The position numbers were made by a program, and so were the translations under genes. The notes under the pieces are model-generated. The model was not told the origin of the DNA. It saw only the letters and a list, made by a program, of their open reading frames with translations, and ran no database searches. Source: DAIOGN01 sp036745245 (lineage in GTDB: Bacteria > Zixibacteria > MSB-5A5 > JAUVRN01). Taken from it: a DNA stretch of 19,332 nt. The stretch lies in the NCBI GenBank assembly GCA_036745245.1, contig DAIOGN010000058.1:1-19332 (forward strand). The letters are read 5' to 3'. This document shows, in pieces, positions 7,460 to 13,144 of this stretch (position 1 is its first letter; each line of letters starts with the position of its first letter).

Positions 7460-8064
7460 AGGGGTATTTCAAGGATATGTACGAGGCCGGTCGATCGCTT
7501 TCGATCGGGCTGGCCCTGACGGCCCGGCATCTGTTCCAGAAAACGGTCACCATGCAGTATCCCGACGAGAAGTGGGACCTGCCGCCCATGGCCAAGGGAC
7601 AGCTGCACAACGTGGTGGAAGACTGCATCGGCTGCGACCAGTGCGCGAAGGTGTGCCCGGTGGACTGCATCACGATCGAAACCATCAAAGCGCCGGCCGA
7701 CATGGACCTGGGCAAAACCTCCACCGGCAATCCCAAGCGACTCGTGCTGCTGCGCTTCGACATCGACATGGCGAAGTGCTGCTACTGTGCGCTGTGTACG
7801 GTGCCCTGCCCCACCGAGTGCCTGGTGATGACCAACAGCTACGAAAACTCGGTGTACGACCGGAAAGATCTGATCTACCACTACGCTGAGTTTTCACCCA
7901 CGCAGTCCAAGCGCATGAAGGTGGAGGTGGAGGGTAAGCTCGCCGCCGAAGCCGAAGCCAAGAAGAAAGCCCTCGAGGCCAAGAAGGCGGCAGCTGCGGC
8001 CGCACCGGCGTCAGCGGCTCCGGCCCCGGCCCCCAAGCCGGCCGACGGCGAGACGAAGGAGTAA
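7456..8064 (+). CDS. nuoI: NADH-quinone oxidoreductase subunit I (2x[4Fe-4S] ferredoxin-like)
   Basis: The subunit carrying clusters N6a and N6b. Two ferredoxin motifs are complete: CIGCDQCAKVCP at residues 57-68 and CCYCALCTVPCP at 108-119. The N-terminal RSLSIGLALTARHLF amphipathic helix and MQYPDEKWDLPP segment are typical of NuoI. I choose ATG 7456, which overlaps the nuoC stop (ATGA) and is preceded by GGGGAAG; the frame stays open 33 bp further upstream but without a better start. The 202-residue protein ends in an unusual tail of about 45 residues, first Glu/Lys/Ala-rich and then Ala/Pro-rich, absent from the core family. Placement between nuoC and nuoD is atypical, since nuoI normally lies near nuoH and nuoJ. 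Confidence 0.94.
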   Translation: MKGYFKDMYEAGRSLSIGLALTARHLFQKTVTMQYPDEKWDLPPMAKGQLHNVVEDCIGCDQCAKVCPVDCITIETIKAPADMDLGKTSTGNPKRLVLLRFDIDMAKCCYCALCTVPCPTECLVMTNSYENSVYDRKDLIYHYAEFSPTQSKRMKVEVEGKLAAEAEAKKKALEAKKAAAAAAPASAAPAPAPKPADGETKE

Positions 8065-8067
8065 CGC

Positions 8068-9309
8068 ATGGCCGCCTGGTTTGGATCCAAGGACAAGAAG
8101 GCTTCAAGCGTGCTGGAAATCGAGCGCCGTCGCTTCTGGATGGAAGGCGACGACATGATCGTGGACATGTCCACCCCCTTCGTGGATCACGTGGAAGAGG
8201 GCGAGGACATGGTGATCAACATGGGCCCGCAGCACCCTTCCACGCACGGCGTGCTACGGCTCGAGCTGGTGTGTGACGGCGAGATCGTGAAGAAGTGCAC
8301 GCCTCACATCGGCTACCTGCACCGCTGCTTCGAGAAGCACGCCGAGAACCTCCCGTACCCCGAGGTGATCCCGTTCTGCGACCGCATGGACTACATGGCG
8401 TCCATGAACCAGGATCTGGCCTACTGCGTGGCGGTGGAAAAGCTGCTCAAGCCCAAGCTGCCGGAGCGCGTGGAGTACATCCGCGTGATCTGCTGCGAAC
8501 TGAACCGCATCGCGTCGCACCTGGTGGCGCTGGGGACGTTTGGCCAGGACTCCGGTGCCGTGACTCCGTTTCTGTGGTGCTTCCGCGATCGGGAGAAGAT
8601 TCTCGATTTGTTCGAGTGGCTGTCGGGTGCGCGTATGCTGTACAACTACATTTGGATCGGCGGTGTGGCGCGCGACCTGCCCGATGGCTGGACCGAAAAG
8701 TGCACCAAGTTTCTCGACTACTTCGAGCCCAAGCTGGAGAATCTCGATCAGCTTCTCAGCTTCAACAAGATCTTCATCGAGCGCACGGCCACGGTGGGCG
8801 TGGTGAACGCCGAGGACGCGATCGCGCTAGGACTCACGGGTCCCAACCTGCGTGCCACGGGGATGAAGTGGGATCTGCGCAGGGACGACCGTTATTCCAT
8901 CTACGACCGCTTCGACTTCGACATTCCGGTGGGCTCGGGTCAGCACGGGCCGTTGGGCTCATGCTGGGAGCGCTACTACGTGCGCGTGTTGGAGTGCCAC
9001 GAGTCGATCAAGATCATCCGTCAGGCGATCGCGGGTCTGCCGCAGGGCGACGTAATGGAAGCCGTGCCCAAGCGCGTGAAGCTTCCCAAGGGCGAAACGT
9101 ACGTGCGCACCGAGTCACCCAAGGGCGAGCTCGGTTTCTACATCGTCTCCGATGGCGGGCACGGCGGTGAGCCCTACCGTTGCAAGGGCCGCTCCCCCTG
9201 CTTCTCGCAGGTGTCGGCCATGGATCATCTCTGCCGCGGCGTGTTCGTAGCCGACGTGATCATGATCCTCGGTTCGCTCGACGTCGTCTTAGGCGAGATA
9301 GACCGGTAA
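8068..9309 (+). CDS. nuoD: NADH-quinone oxidoreductase subunit D
   Basis: The 49-kDa-type subunit that forms the quinone pocket together with NuoB. It has 413 residues. Diagnostic segments are GPQHPSTHGVLRLEL, the HIGYLHRCFEKHAE segment, ELNRIASHLVALG, GPNLRATG, and the invariant C-terminus GEIDR. The usual HRG is HRC here. An N-terminal extension of about 50 residues precedes the core. AAGGAG at 8056-8061 lies 6 nt before ATG 8068, and the gap from nuoI is 3 bp. The gene ends in TAA and is followed by a palindromic repeat and then a hairpin terminator, so the operon stops here without nuoH or other membrane-arm genes. Confidence 0.96.
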   Translation: MAAWFGSKDKKASSVLEIERRRFWMEGDDMIVDMSTPFVDHVEEGEDMVINMGPQHPSTHGVLRLELVCDGEIVKKCTPHIGYLHRCFEKHAENLPYPEVIPFCDRMDYMASMNQDLAYCVAVEKLLKPKLPERVEYIRVICCELNRIASHLVALGTFGQDSGAVTPFLWCFRDREKILDLFEWLSGARMLYNYIWIGGVARDLPDGWTEKCTKFLDYFEPKLENLDQLLSFNKIFIERTATVGVVNAEDAIALGLTGPNLRATGMKWDLRRDDRYSIYDRFDFDIPVGSGQHGPLGSCWERYYVRVLECHESIKIIRQAIAGLPQGDVMEAVPKRVKLPKGETYVRTESPKGELGFYIVSDGGHGGEPYRCKGRSPCFSQVSAMDHLCRGVFVADVIMILGSLDVVLGEIDR

Positions 9310-9311
9310 GG

Positions 9312-9346
9312 CTGGGGGTCAGACCCCAGTCGTCGCTTTGCACACT
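9312..9346. repeat. Palindromic repeat copy A (GGGGTCAGACCCC family)
   Basis: GGGGTCAGACCCC at 9315-9327 is a perfect 13-bp palindrome around a central A. It is followed by AGTCGTCGCTTTGCACACT. The same arrangement, with small differences, recurs at 12811-12844, and a more diverged copy lies at 9885-9909. It sits between the nuoD stop and the nuo terminator. REP-like, non-coding element by inference. Confidence 0.65.
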
Positions 9347-9356
9347 GAAGTCCAAT

Positions 9357-9383
9357 AAGGGGCCGGCACTGCTGGCCCTTTTT
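9357..9383 (+). terminator. Intrinsic terminator of the nuoBCID operon
   Basis: AAGGGGCCGGC (9357-9367), a three-base ACT loop and GCTGGCCC (9371-9378) form a GC-rich stem including a G-T wobble, followed by TTTTT at 9379-9383. This is a standard Rho-independent layout about 50 bp after the nuoD stop. Confidence 0.75.
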
Positions 9384-9397
9384 CCACGAGGCATCCC

Positions 9398-9883
9398 ATG
9401 CAGCATCAAATCCACCCCGAGACCCACATCGGCCACGTGCATCTCATGGTCTCCGACCTGGACCGGGCGGTGAAATTCTACTCGGAGGTTCTGGGGTTTG
9501 AGGTGACCACGCGTCTCGGATCACAGGCCGCCTTTCTGTCGGCCGGGGCCTACCACCACCACATCGGCCTCAACACCTGGGAAAGTGCCGGTGGACCACC
9601 GCCGTCGCCCGGCACCACCGGGCTGTACCACTTCGCGATCCTCGTGCCCAATCGGCATGAGCTGGCTCTGCACCTGCAGCGCCTGCAGCAACACAAGTGG
9701 CCTCTGTAGGGCGCCGCGGATCACGGCGTGAGCGAGGCTCTCTACCTCCGGGATCCGGACGACAACGGAATCGAAATCTATCGCGACCGGCCGCGTGCGG
9801 AATGGCCCAAAGGTCCGGGCGGTGAACTGGTCATGTTCACTCACCCCCTGGATCTGAACGCACTGCTGGCCGAGCTGAAATAG
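9398..9883 (+). CDS. VOC/glyoxalase-family protein interrupted by an in-frame TAG
   Basis: Vicinal-oxygen-chelate fold protein of the CatE/glyoxalase type. ATG 9398 has GAGG at 9388-9391. The N-terminal half shows IGHVHLMVSDLDRAVKFYSE and YHHHIGLNTWES, which include typical metal-ligand histidines, then YHFAILVP. Codon 104 (9707-9709) is TAG. Downstream, the same frame continues perfectly with DHGVSEALYLRDPDDNGIEI, carrying the expected Glu ligand, and ends at TAG 9881-9883 for a normal length of about 161. In relatives the interrupted position is usually Gln (PLQGA), so the change looks like CAG to TAG. No frameshift is present. If TAG terminates, the 103-residue product lacks half of its metal site. 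It is either a fresh pseudogene, an assembly error or an amber-readthrough gene. Confidence 0.75.
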
Positions 9884-9884
9884 G

Positions 9885-9909
9885 CTGGGGTTCGACCCCG
9901 GTCGTCGCT
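9885..9909. repeat. Palindromic repeat copy B (diverged)
   Basis: CTGGGGTTCGACCCCGGTCG begins at 9885 and is followed by TCGCT. Like copy A, it is trailed about 16 bp later by AAAAAGGGGCCAGCAC (9927-9942), the counterpart of the terminator arm in copy A. It lies between the VOC stop and the convergent dockerin-gene stop. Confidence 0.5.
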
Positions 9910-9943
9910 CTCTGCAGCCGGGCGCAAAAAAGGGGCCAGCACC

Positions 9944-9974
9944 CTCTTCCTCGTCGGAAGAGAGGTCTGACCCC
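9944..9974. repeat. Small hairpin plus inverted copy of the GGGGTCAGACC palindrome
   Basis: CTCTTCC (9944-9950) and GGAAGAG (9956-9962) form a 7-bp stem with a TCGTC loop. GGTCTGACCCC at 9964-9974 follows directly and is the reverse complement of the palindrome half in copy A. With copy B it forms a pair of inverted ends about 90 bp apart. In the minus direction a run of six T (9926-9931) follows a GC-rich stretch, which might help terminate the dockerin gene. Confidence 0.4.
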
Positions 9975-9999
9975 GCTTCTCACGTCTTAACCCACCGGT

Positions 10000-11502
10000 C
10001 TATGGGCAACTCCACACGGCCGGGAACAGTGTGCACACGTCGCACGGCGCCAGCCCGCTCTTGAATGTGTAGTTCACCAGGCCGATGATGTCCGCCGAGG
10101 TCACCGCGCCGGTGCAGTTGACGTCGCCCGCCGCTTCGCAGGGTTGCGGAACAGCGCCGCTCTTGAACGTATAATTTACCAGTCCGATGATGTCCGCGGA
10201 CGTGATCTGCCCGCTCACATTCACATCGCCCGTGAGTACAATCGGGCAGTCGCAGAGATCGCCGATCCCGTTGTTGTTCTCGTCTTCCTGACCGGGGTTG
10301 GCGTCGGCCGGGCAATTGTCGCAGCTGTCGGCCACGCCGTCGTTGTCGCCGTCGACCAGATCGTCGAAGCCGGGACAGGTATCACAAAAATCGGCGAACC
10401 CATCCCCATCGGAGTCCAGGTTGTCGTCGCCGCCCGGGCACACGTCGCAGAAGTCCGGTACGGCATCGCCGTCGGCATCGAGATTGTCATCTCCGCCAGG
10501 ACAGATGTCACAACCGTCGGGGGCGCCGTCGGAGTCTGCGTCCGCAAGATCGTCGAATCCCGGACACACGTCGCACGAGTCACCGACATCGTCGCCGTCC
10601 ACATCTTCCTGGAAGGGGTTGACTGCCAGCGGGCAATTGTCGCAACTGTCCGGTAAGAAGTCGCCGTCGGCATTGATCGAGTCGTCGAATCCCGGGCAGC
10701 GGTCGCAATGGTCGGGCCGCCCGTCGAGGTCGGTGTCGAGACTGTCGTCTCCGCCCGGACAGATGTCGCAGAAGTTCGGAACCCCGTCCCCATCGCCATC
10801 GACCAGGTCGTTGCCACCCGGGCAGATGTCACAGAGATCGGGCACGGTGTCCCCATCGGTGTCCAGGCTGTCGTCTCCGCCGGGACAGACGTCGCAGGCG
10901 TCACCGGGGCCGTCGCCGTCCGAATCCGTCTGGTCGGCATTGGCCACGAAGGGGCAGTTGTCCGCCGTATCGAGCAAACCGTCGCCGTCGGTGTCGCCCA
11001 CCACCAGCGCGAATCCCCACCAAGTGCCCCAGCGGTCGTCATTGAGATTGGGACCCACGGCGGTCTCGGCGTACTCCTGTATGGTCCAGAAGCTGAAGTC
11101 GTCTGCCGGGTCCACCACCGTGCCGCTATAGTCGCCCCAGCGCACGCGGCCCGAGCCGAAGTCCTTCTCGTACACGTCTTCGCCGGCTTTAAGAACCGTA
11201 AGGGGCTCCATAGTGCCGGCCGCATCGCCGGCCAGTCGCGAGGTGTACACGCCTTCGCAATACCGGGTGGCATCCGAGCGCGAACAGCCCAAAAACGCGT
11301 CCCCGTTGGCGTTCACGGCGATCGATGGAAAGATGTGGTGCACGTCCGCACCGCCGTCCAGCATACCCGACTGCACAATGGGCGTGGGCATGGCCGCCGG
11401 ATCCAGTTCGTACCAGGCAACGGCGGTGCGATCCACCGCTCCCACAGGCACCCCCACGGAGTGCGTGGTCCACACGCGTCCGTTGCGGAACACGGCATTC
11501 AA
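10000..11502 (-). CDS. C-terminal segment: TSP3 calcium-binding repeats and type I dockerin
   Basis: This segment follows the second TAG. The first 160 residues continue the propeller-like domain (LLNAVFRNGRVWTTHSVG, HHIFPSIAVNANGDAFLG). About eleven thrombospondin type 3 repeats follow, Asp/Cys-rich units such as DTDGDTVPDLCDICPGGNDL, which bind calcium and form a rigid stalk. The end holds two dockerin-like calcium loops, GDVNVSGQITSADIIGLVNY and GDVNCTGAVTSADIIGLVNY, each followed by TFKSG. A Cys-rich tail ends at TAG. Dockerins dock to cohesins on the cell surface or in multi-protein complexes. No cohesin is encoded in the window. On its own this segment has no signal peptide, so it depends on the upstream portion for export. 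Confidence 0.7.
   Translation of the reverse strand: MNAVFRNGRVWTTHSVGVPVGAVDRTAVAWYELDPAAMPTPIVQSGMLDGGADVHHIFPSIAVNANGDAFLGCSRSDATRYCEGVYTSRLAGDAAGTMEPLTVLKAGEDVYEKDFGSGRVRWGDYSGTVVDPADDFSFWTIQEYAETAVGPNLNDDRWGTWWGFALVVGDTDGDGLLDTADNCPFVANADQTDSDGDGPGDACDVCPGGDDSLDTDGDTVPDLCDICPGGNDLVDGDGDGVPNFCDICPGGDDSLDTDLDGRPDHCDRCPGFDDSINADGDFLPDSCDNCPLAVNPFQEDVDGDDVGDSCDVCPGFDDLADADSDGAPDGCDICPGGDDNLDADGDAVPDFCDVCPGGDDNLDSDGDGFADFCDTCPGFDDLVDGDNDGVADSCDNCPADANPGQEDENNNGIGDLCDCPIVLTGDVNVSGQITSADIIGLVNYTFKSGAVPQPCEAAGDVNCTGAVTSADIIGLVNYTFKSGLAPCDVCTLFPAVWSCP
10260..10990 (-). repeat. Tandem TSP3-coding repeats (unit about 63 bp)
   Basis: Units of about 63 bp (21 codons), with some longer units of 23 or more codons, encode the CPGGDD-x-DxDGDxxPDxCD pattern. 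Conserved pieces such as CCGGGACAGA followed by TGTC or CGTC recur at regular spacing. Such arrays expand and contract by recombination and can collapse in assembly. The regularity also produces long open frames on the opposite strand, which are not genes. Confidence 0.8.
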
Positions 11503-11559
11503 CAGGCGGGTGTCGTTGGTTTCAATCCGGGTGGCCGAGCCCAGCTGGGCGGCGTCGAT

Positions 11560-12522
11560 CTACGCACCGGAGAAGTTGTTGGCCACAGGAAACAAGCCGC
11601 TGCCCGGAATGGCTGAACCTGCGGTAGCACCCCACACTGGAGCTGCTCCCGTGCCCGTGATTTCTGACAGCCTGAGTAACTGTACGCCCAGGGAGTCCAG
11701 GAGACCGGATCGGTCGACCAGGTACAGCTTGGCCTCGTTGCCCGAGGTCGCACACACGCGCAGCGTACCGCCGTTGAAGCCGCCCGCAAGATCGAAGCCC
11801 GCCGTAAACGCTGTGACCGTAATCGTCCCACCGGCCAGGGCCGTGGACTTATCGATCACCCACATGGCACGGCCGCCGAACGCGTCGTTGGACACGGCGA
11901 ACATGTTGTTGGTAATGGCCACCCAGGTGTCGTTGTATCCGAGGTCCGGGAAGTCGGCCCAGTTGATGTTGGTCGCGTCGGCGTCGATTCGATAAAAGGT
12001 CCAGGCGCCGGTGGGGTTGCTTGTGGAGCTGATGGCAAACAGTATCGAGGAGTTGGCCGACCGTGAATTGGAGTCGCAGGTGGCCAACCAGCGTCCTGAA
12101 TTGCGGTCGTACATGAGCCGGGGATCGAAGCGTCCGCTCCTGAGGAGCGGCGACCAGAACACCGCAAGACTCACCGTGCTGATTGTGGCCCCGGTCTTGT
12201 CATGAATACGCACCTGCGTATTCAGCATGGTCATGACGTGATCGGGTCCGACGGCCCCGTGCGTATCGGGCGGAATGATGTTTCCGGGATCGCCCAGTGC
12301 CAGGAAGTTGGTGGAGACCAGAGGCGGCGGCATGAACGCGCTGCTCCTCCCGGCCAGTGCGTCCCGGGGCACGGGCACGGTTGCCTGATGTCCGATCATC
12401 TGCCGGTCGGGCGGTTCGAACATGAACGGTGGGACTGCCCGCGGGCCGGCAGCCTCCACGGGTGAAGCAGCCGCCAGATTCGACCACTCCACGTGGGCCA
12501 CCGGTTCCAGGTACATGGTCAC
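11560..12522 (-). CDS. N-terminal domain segment of the interrupted secreted protein (between the two TAG codons)
   Basis: If TAG stops translation, this is the largest piece of the N-terminal region; internal initiation could use GTG 12522. It contains NIIPPDTHGAVGPDHVMTML, RFDPRLMYDRNSGRWLATC and WADFPDLGYNDTWVAITNN. These resemble the extracellular, probably beta-propeller, domain that often precedes cell-surface or dockerin modules in uncultured bacteria; I do not recognise a named family. The fold and function are unassigned. Because the signal peptide is encoded upstream of a TAG, a product starting here would not be exported. This argues that the segment belongs to the longer gene rather than being an independent CDS. 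Confidence 0.55.
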   Translation of the reverse strand: MTMYLEPVAHVEWSNLAAASPVEAAGPRAVPPFMFEPPDRQMIGHQATVPVPRDALAGRSSAFMPPPLVSTNFLALGDPGNIIPPDTHGAVGPDHVMTMLNTQVRIHDKTGATISTVSLAVFWSPLLRSGRFDPRLMYDRNSGRWLATCDSNSRSANSSILFAISSTSNPTGAWTFYRIDADATNINWADFPDLGYNDTWVAITNNMFAVSNDAFGGRAMWVIDKSTALAGGTITVTAFTAGFDLAGGFNGGTLRVCATSGNEAKLYLVDRSGLLDSLGVQLLRLSEITGTGAAPVWGATAGSAIPGSGLFPVANNFSGA

Positions 12523-12782
12523 GCCCTGCTGAATTTCTGGGCGCGTCTGAAGAGCGGTCAGTCGCTATGCCGATGGCTCGTCGGCTGCACTCGCGAAAGC
12601 ACAGGCAAACAGGAGCGATGCTCCGCTCACCGAACGGATGAGATGGGACGTTTTCATGAAGTCACTGCCTCCGTGCAACGCGGGCAGGGCCCGCCTGCAC
12701 AACGTATCGGGCTATGGGTACGATGCCGCGCTGAGCCAGCCGGCCGTCGCACTCTACTTGATGATAGAAATGTGGAAACCCT

Positions 12783-12810
12783 AAGATAGTGCCAGGATCG
12801 GTTCTGTCAA
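12783..12810 (-). promoter_or_regulatory. Candidate promoter of the TSP3/dockerin gene
   Basis: On the minus strand TTGACA (12810-12805) and TATCTT (12788-12783) are 16 bp apart. The site faces the ATG at 12657, giving a leader of about 120 nt, and directly abuts repeat copy D. The -35 is a perfect consensus match. Confidence 0.5.
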
Positions 12811-12875
12811 CTGGGGTCAGACCCCCGTCGTCAGCTTGCACACTTCAGGCGAAGAAAGCGTTCCGACCCCCTTCA
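12811..12875. repeat. Palindromic repeat copy D
   Basis: CTGGGGTCAGACCCCCGTCG begins at 12811 and continues with TCAGCTTGCACACT to 12844, closely matching copy A at 9312-9346. A degenerate right end, TTCCGACCCCCTTC, lies at 12861-12874, echoing GGTCTGACCCC near 9964. The copy fills most of the gap between the dockerin-gene promoter and the stop of the MoaD-like gene. REP-like element by inference. Confidence 0.6.
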
Positions 12876-12877
12876 CT

Positions 12878-13144
12878 CTACCCACCGCTCAGCGCGCCCA
12901 GGATGTGCACTTCCTGGCCCGGTGCCACCGGTGACTTGAGGTCGCGCACGGACTTGCCGCCCACGAAAAAGTTCATGTGCTGACGCAGCCGGTCCTGTTC
13001 GTCCACGATGCGAAAGCGCAGGCCGGGATAGCGGCGGTCCAGATCGGTCAGCACAGCCGCCAGTGTGTCGCCCTCGGCCTCCACGGTGCGCGCTCCGCTG
13101 GTGTAAGCACGCACGTGACTGGAGAGATGGACCTTCACGATCAT
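12878..13144 (-). CDS. MoaD/ThiS-family ubiquitin-like protein
   Basis: An 88-residue beta-grasp protein. It begins MIVKVHLSSHVRAYTSG, has a central LAAVLTDLDRRYPGLR helix, continues HMNFFVGGKSVRDL and HILGALSGG, and ends in the exposed Gly-Gly that sulfur-carrier and ubiquitin-like MoaD/ThiS proteins need for adenylation. The TAG stop directly follows Gly-Gly, so here TAG must terminate if the protein works. Its ATG overlaps the stop of the propeller gene (ATGA), so the two are co-translated. No MoeB/ThiF-type E1 and no molybdopterin or thiamine gene is nearby. The role is therefore open: a sulfur carrier for an unknown pathway or a protein modifier. Confidence 0.85.
   Translation of the reverse strand: MIVKVHLSSHVRAYTSGARTVEAEGDTLAAVLTDLDRRYPGLRFRIVDEQDRLRQHMNFFVGGKSVRDLKSPVAPGQEVHILGALSGG

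Larger units (their letters stand above)
10000..12657 (-). pseudogene. Secreted TSP3/dockerin protein gene with two in-frame TAG codons (full reading)
   Basis: Reading from ATG 12657, one frame runs for 885 codons to TAG 10002-10000. It is broken only by TAG at codon 31 (12567-12565) and codon 366 (11562-11560). The first 30 codons encode a clear signal peptide: a basic start MKTSHLIR, a hydrophobic core around residues 14-22 and an Ala-Ser-Ala-Ala cleavage region. This shows that the true start lies upstream of the first TAG. Codons 32-365 encode a secreted domain, 367 to about 550 continue it, about 555-800 are TSP3 repeats and about 805-872 a dockerin. There are no frameshifts and no TGA or TAA interruptions. 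A promoter at 12783-12810 and GGAGG upstream of the ATG look intact. I cannot tell a young pseudogene from amber readthrough. Confidence 0.65.

Noticed and set aside
9885..9909. tRNA T-arm (GGGGTTCGACCCC looks like a T-stem and loop)
   Set aside because: No acceptor, D or anticodon stems can be placed around it. It aligns instead with the palindromic repeat copies at 9312 and 12811.
10260..10990. CRISPR-like array
   Set aside because: The regular repeats have a period of about 63 bp that keeps the reading frame and encodes TSP3 units. There are no conserved short repeats with unique spacers and no cas genes.
10144..11616. Long plus-strand open frames across the TSP3 region
   Set aside because: They mirror the tandem Asp/Cys repeats of the minus-strand gene. 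Their repetitive Val/Ala or Ser/Pro composition has no independent support.
9707..12567. Wholesale reassignment of TAG to glutamine in this genome
   Set aside because: TAG directly follows the Gly-Gly of the MoaD-like protein and ends the Dcu carrier and the methyltransferase at natural lengths. It also ends both amber-interrupted genes. A global sense meaning would wreck these, so only decay, error or partial suppression remain.
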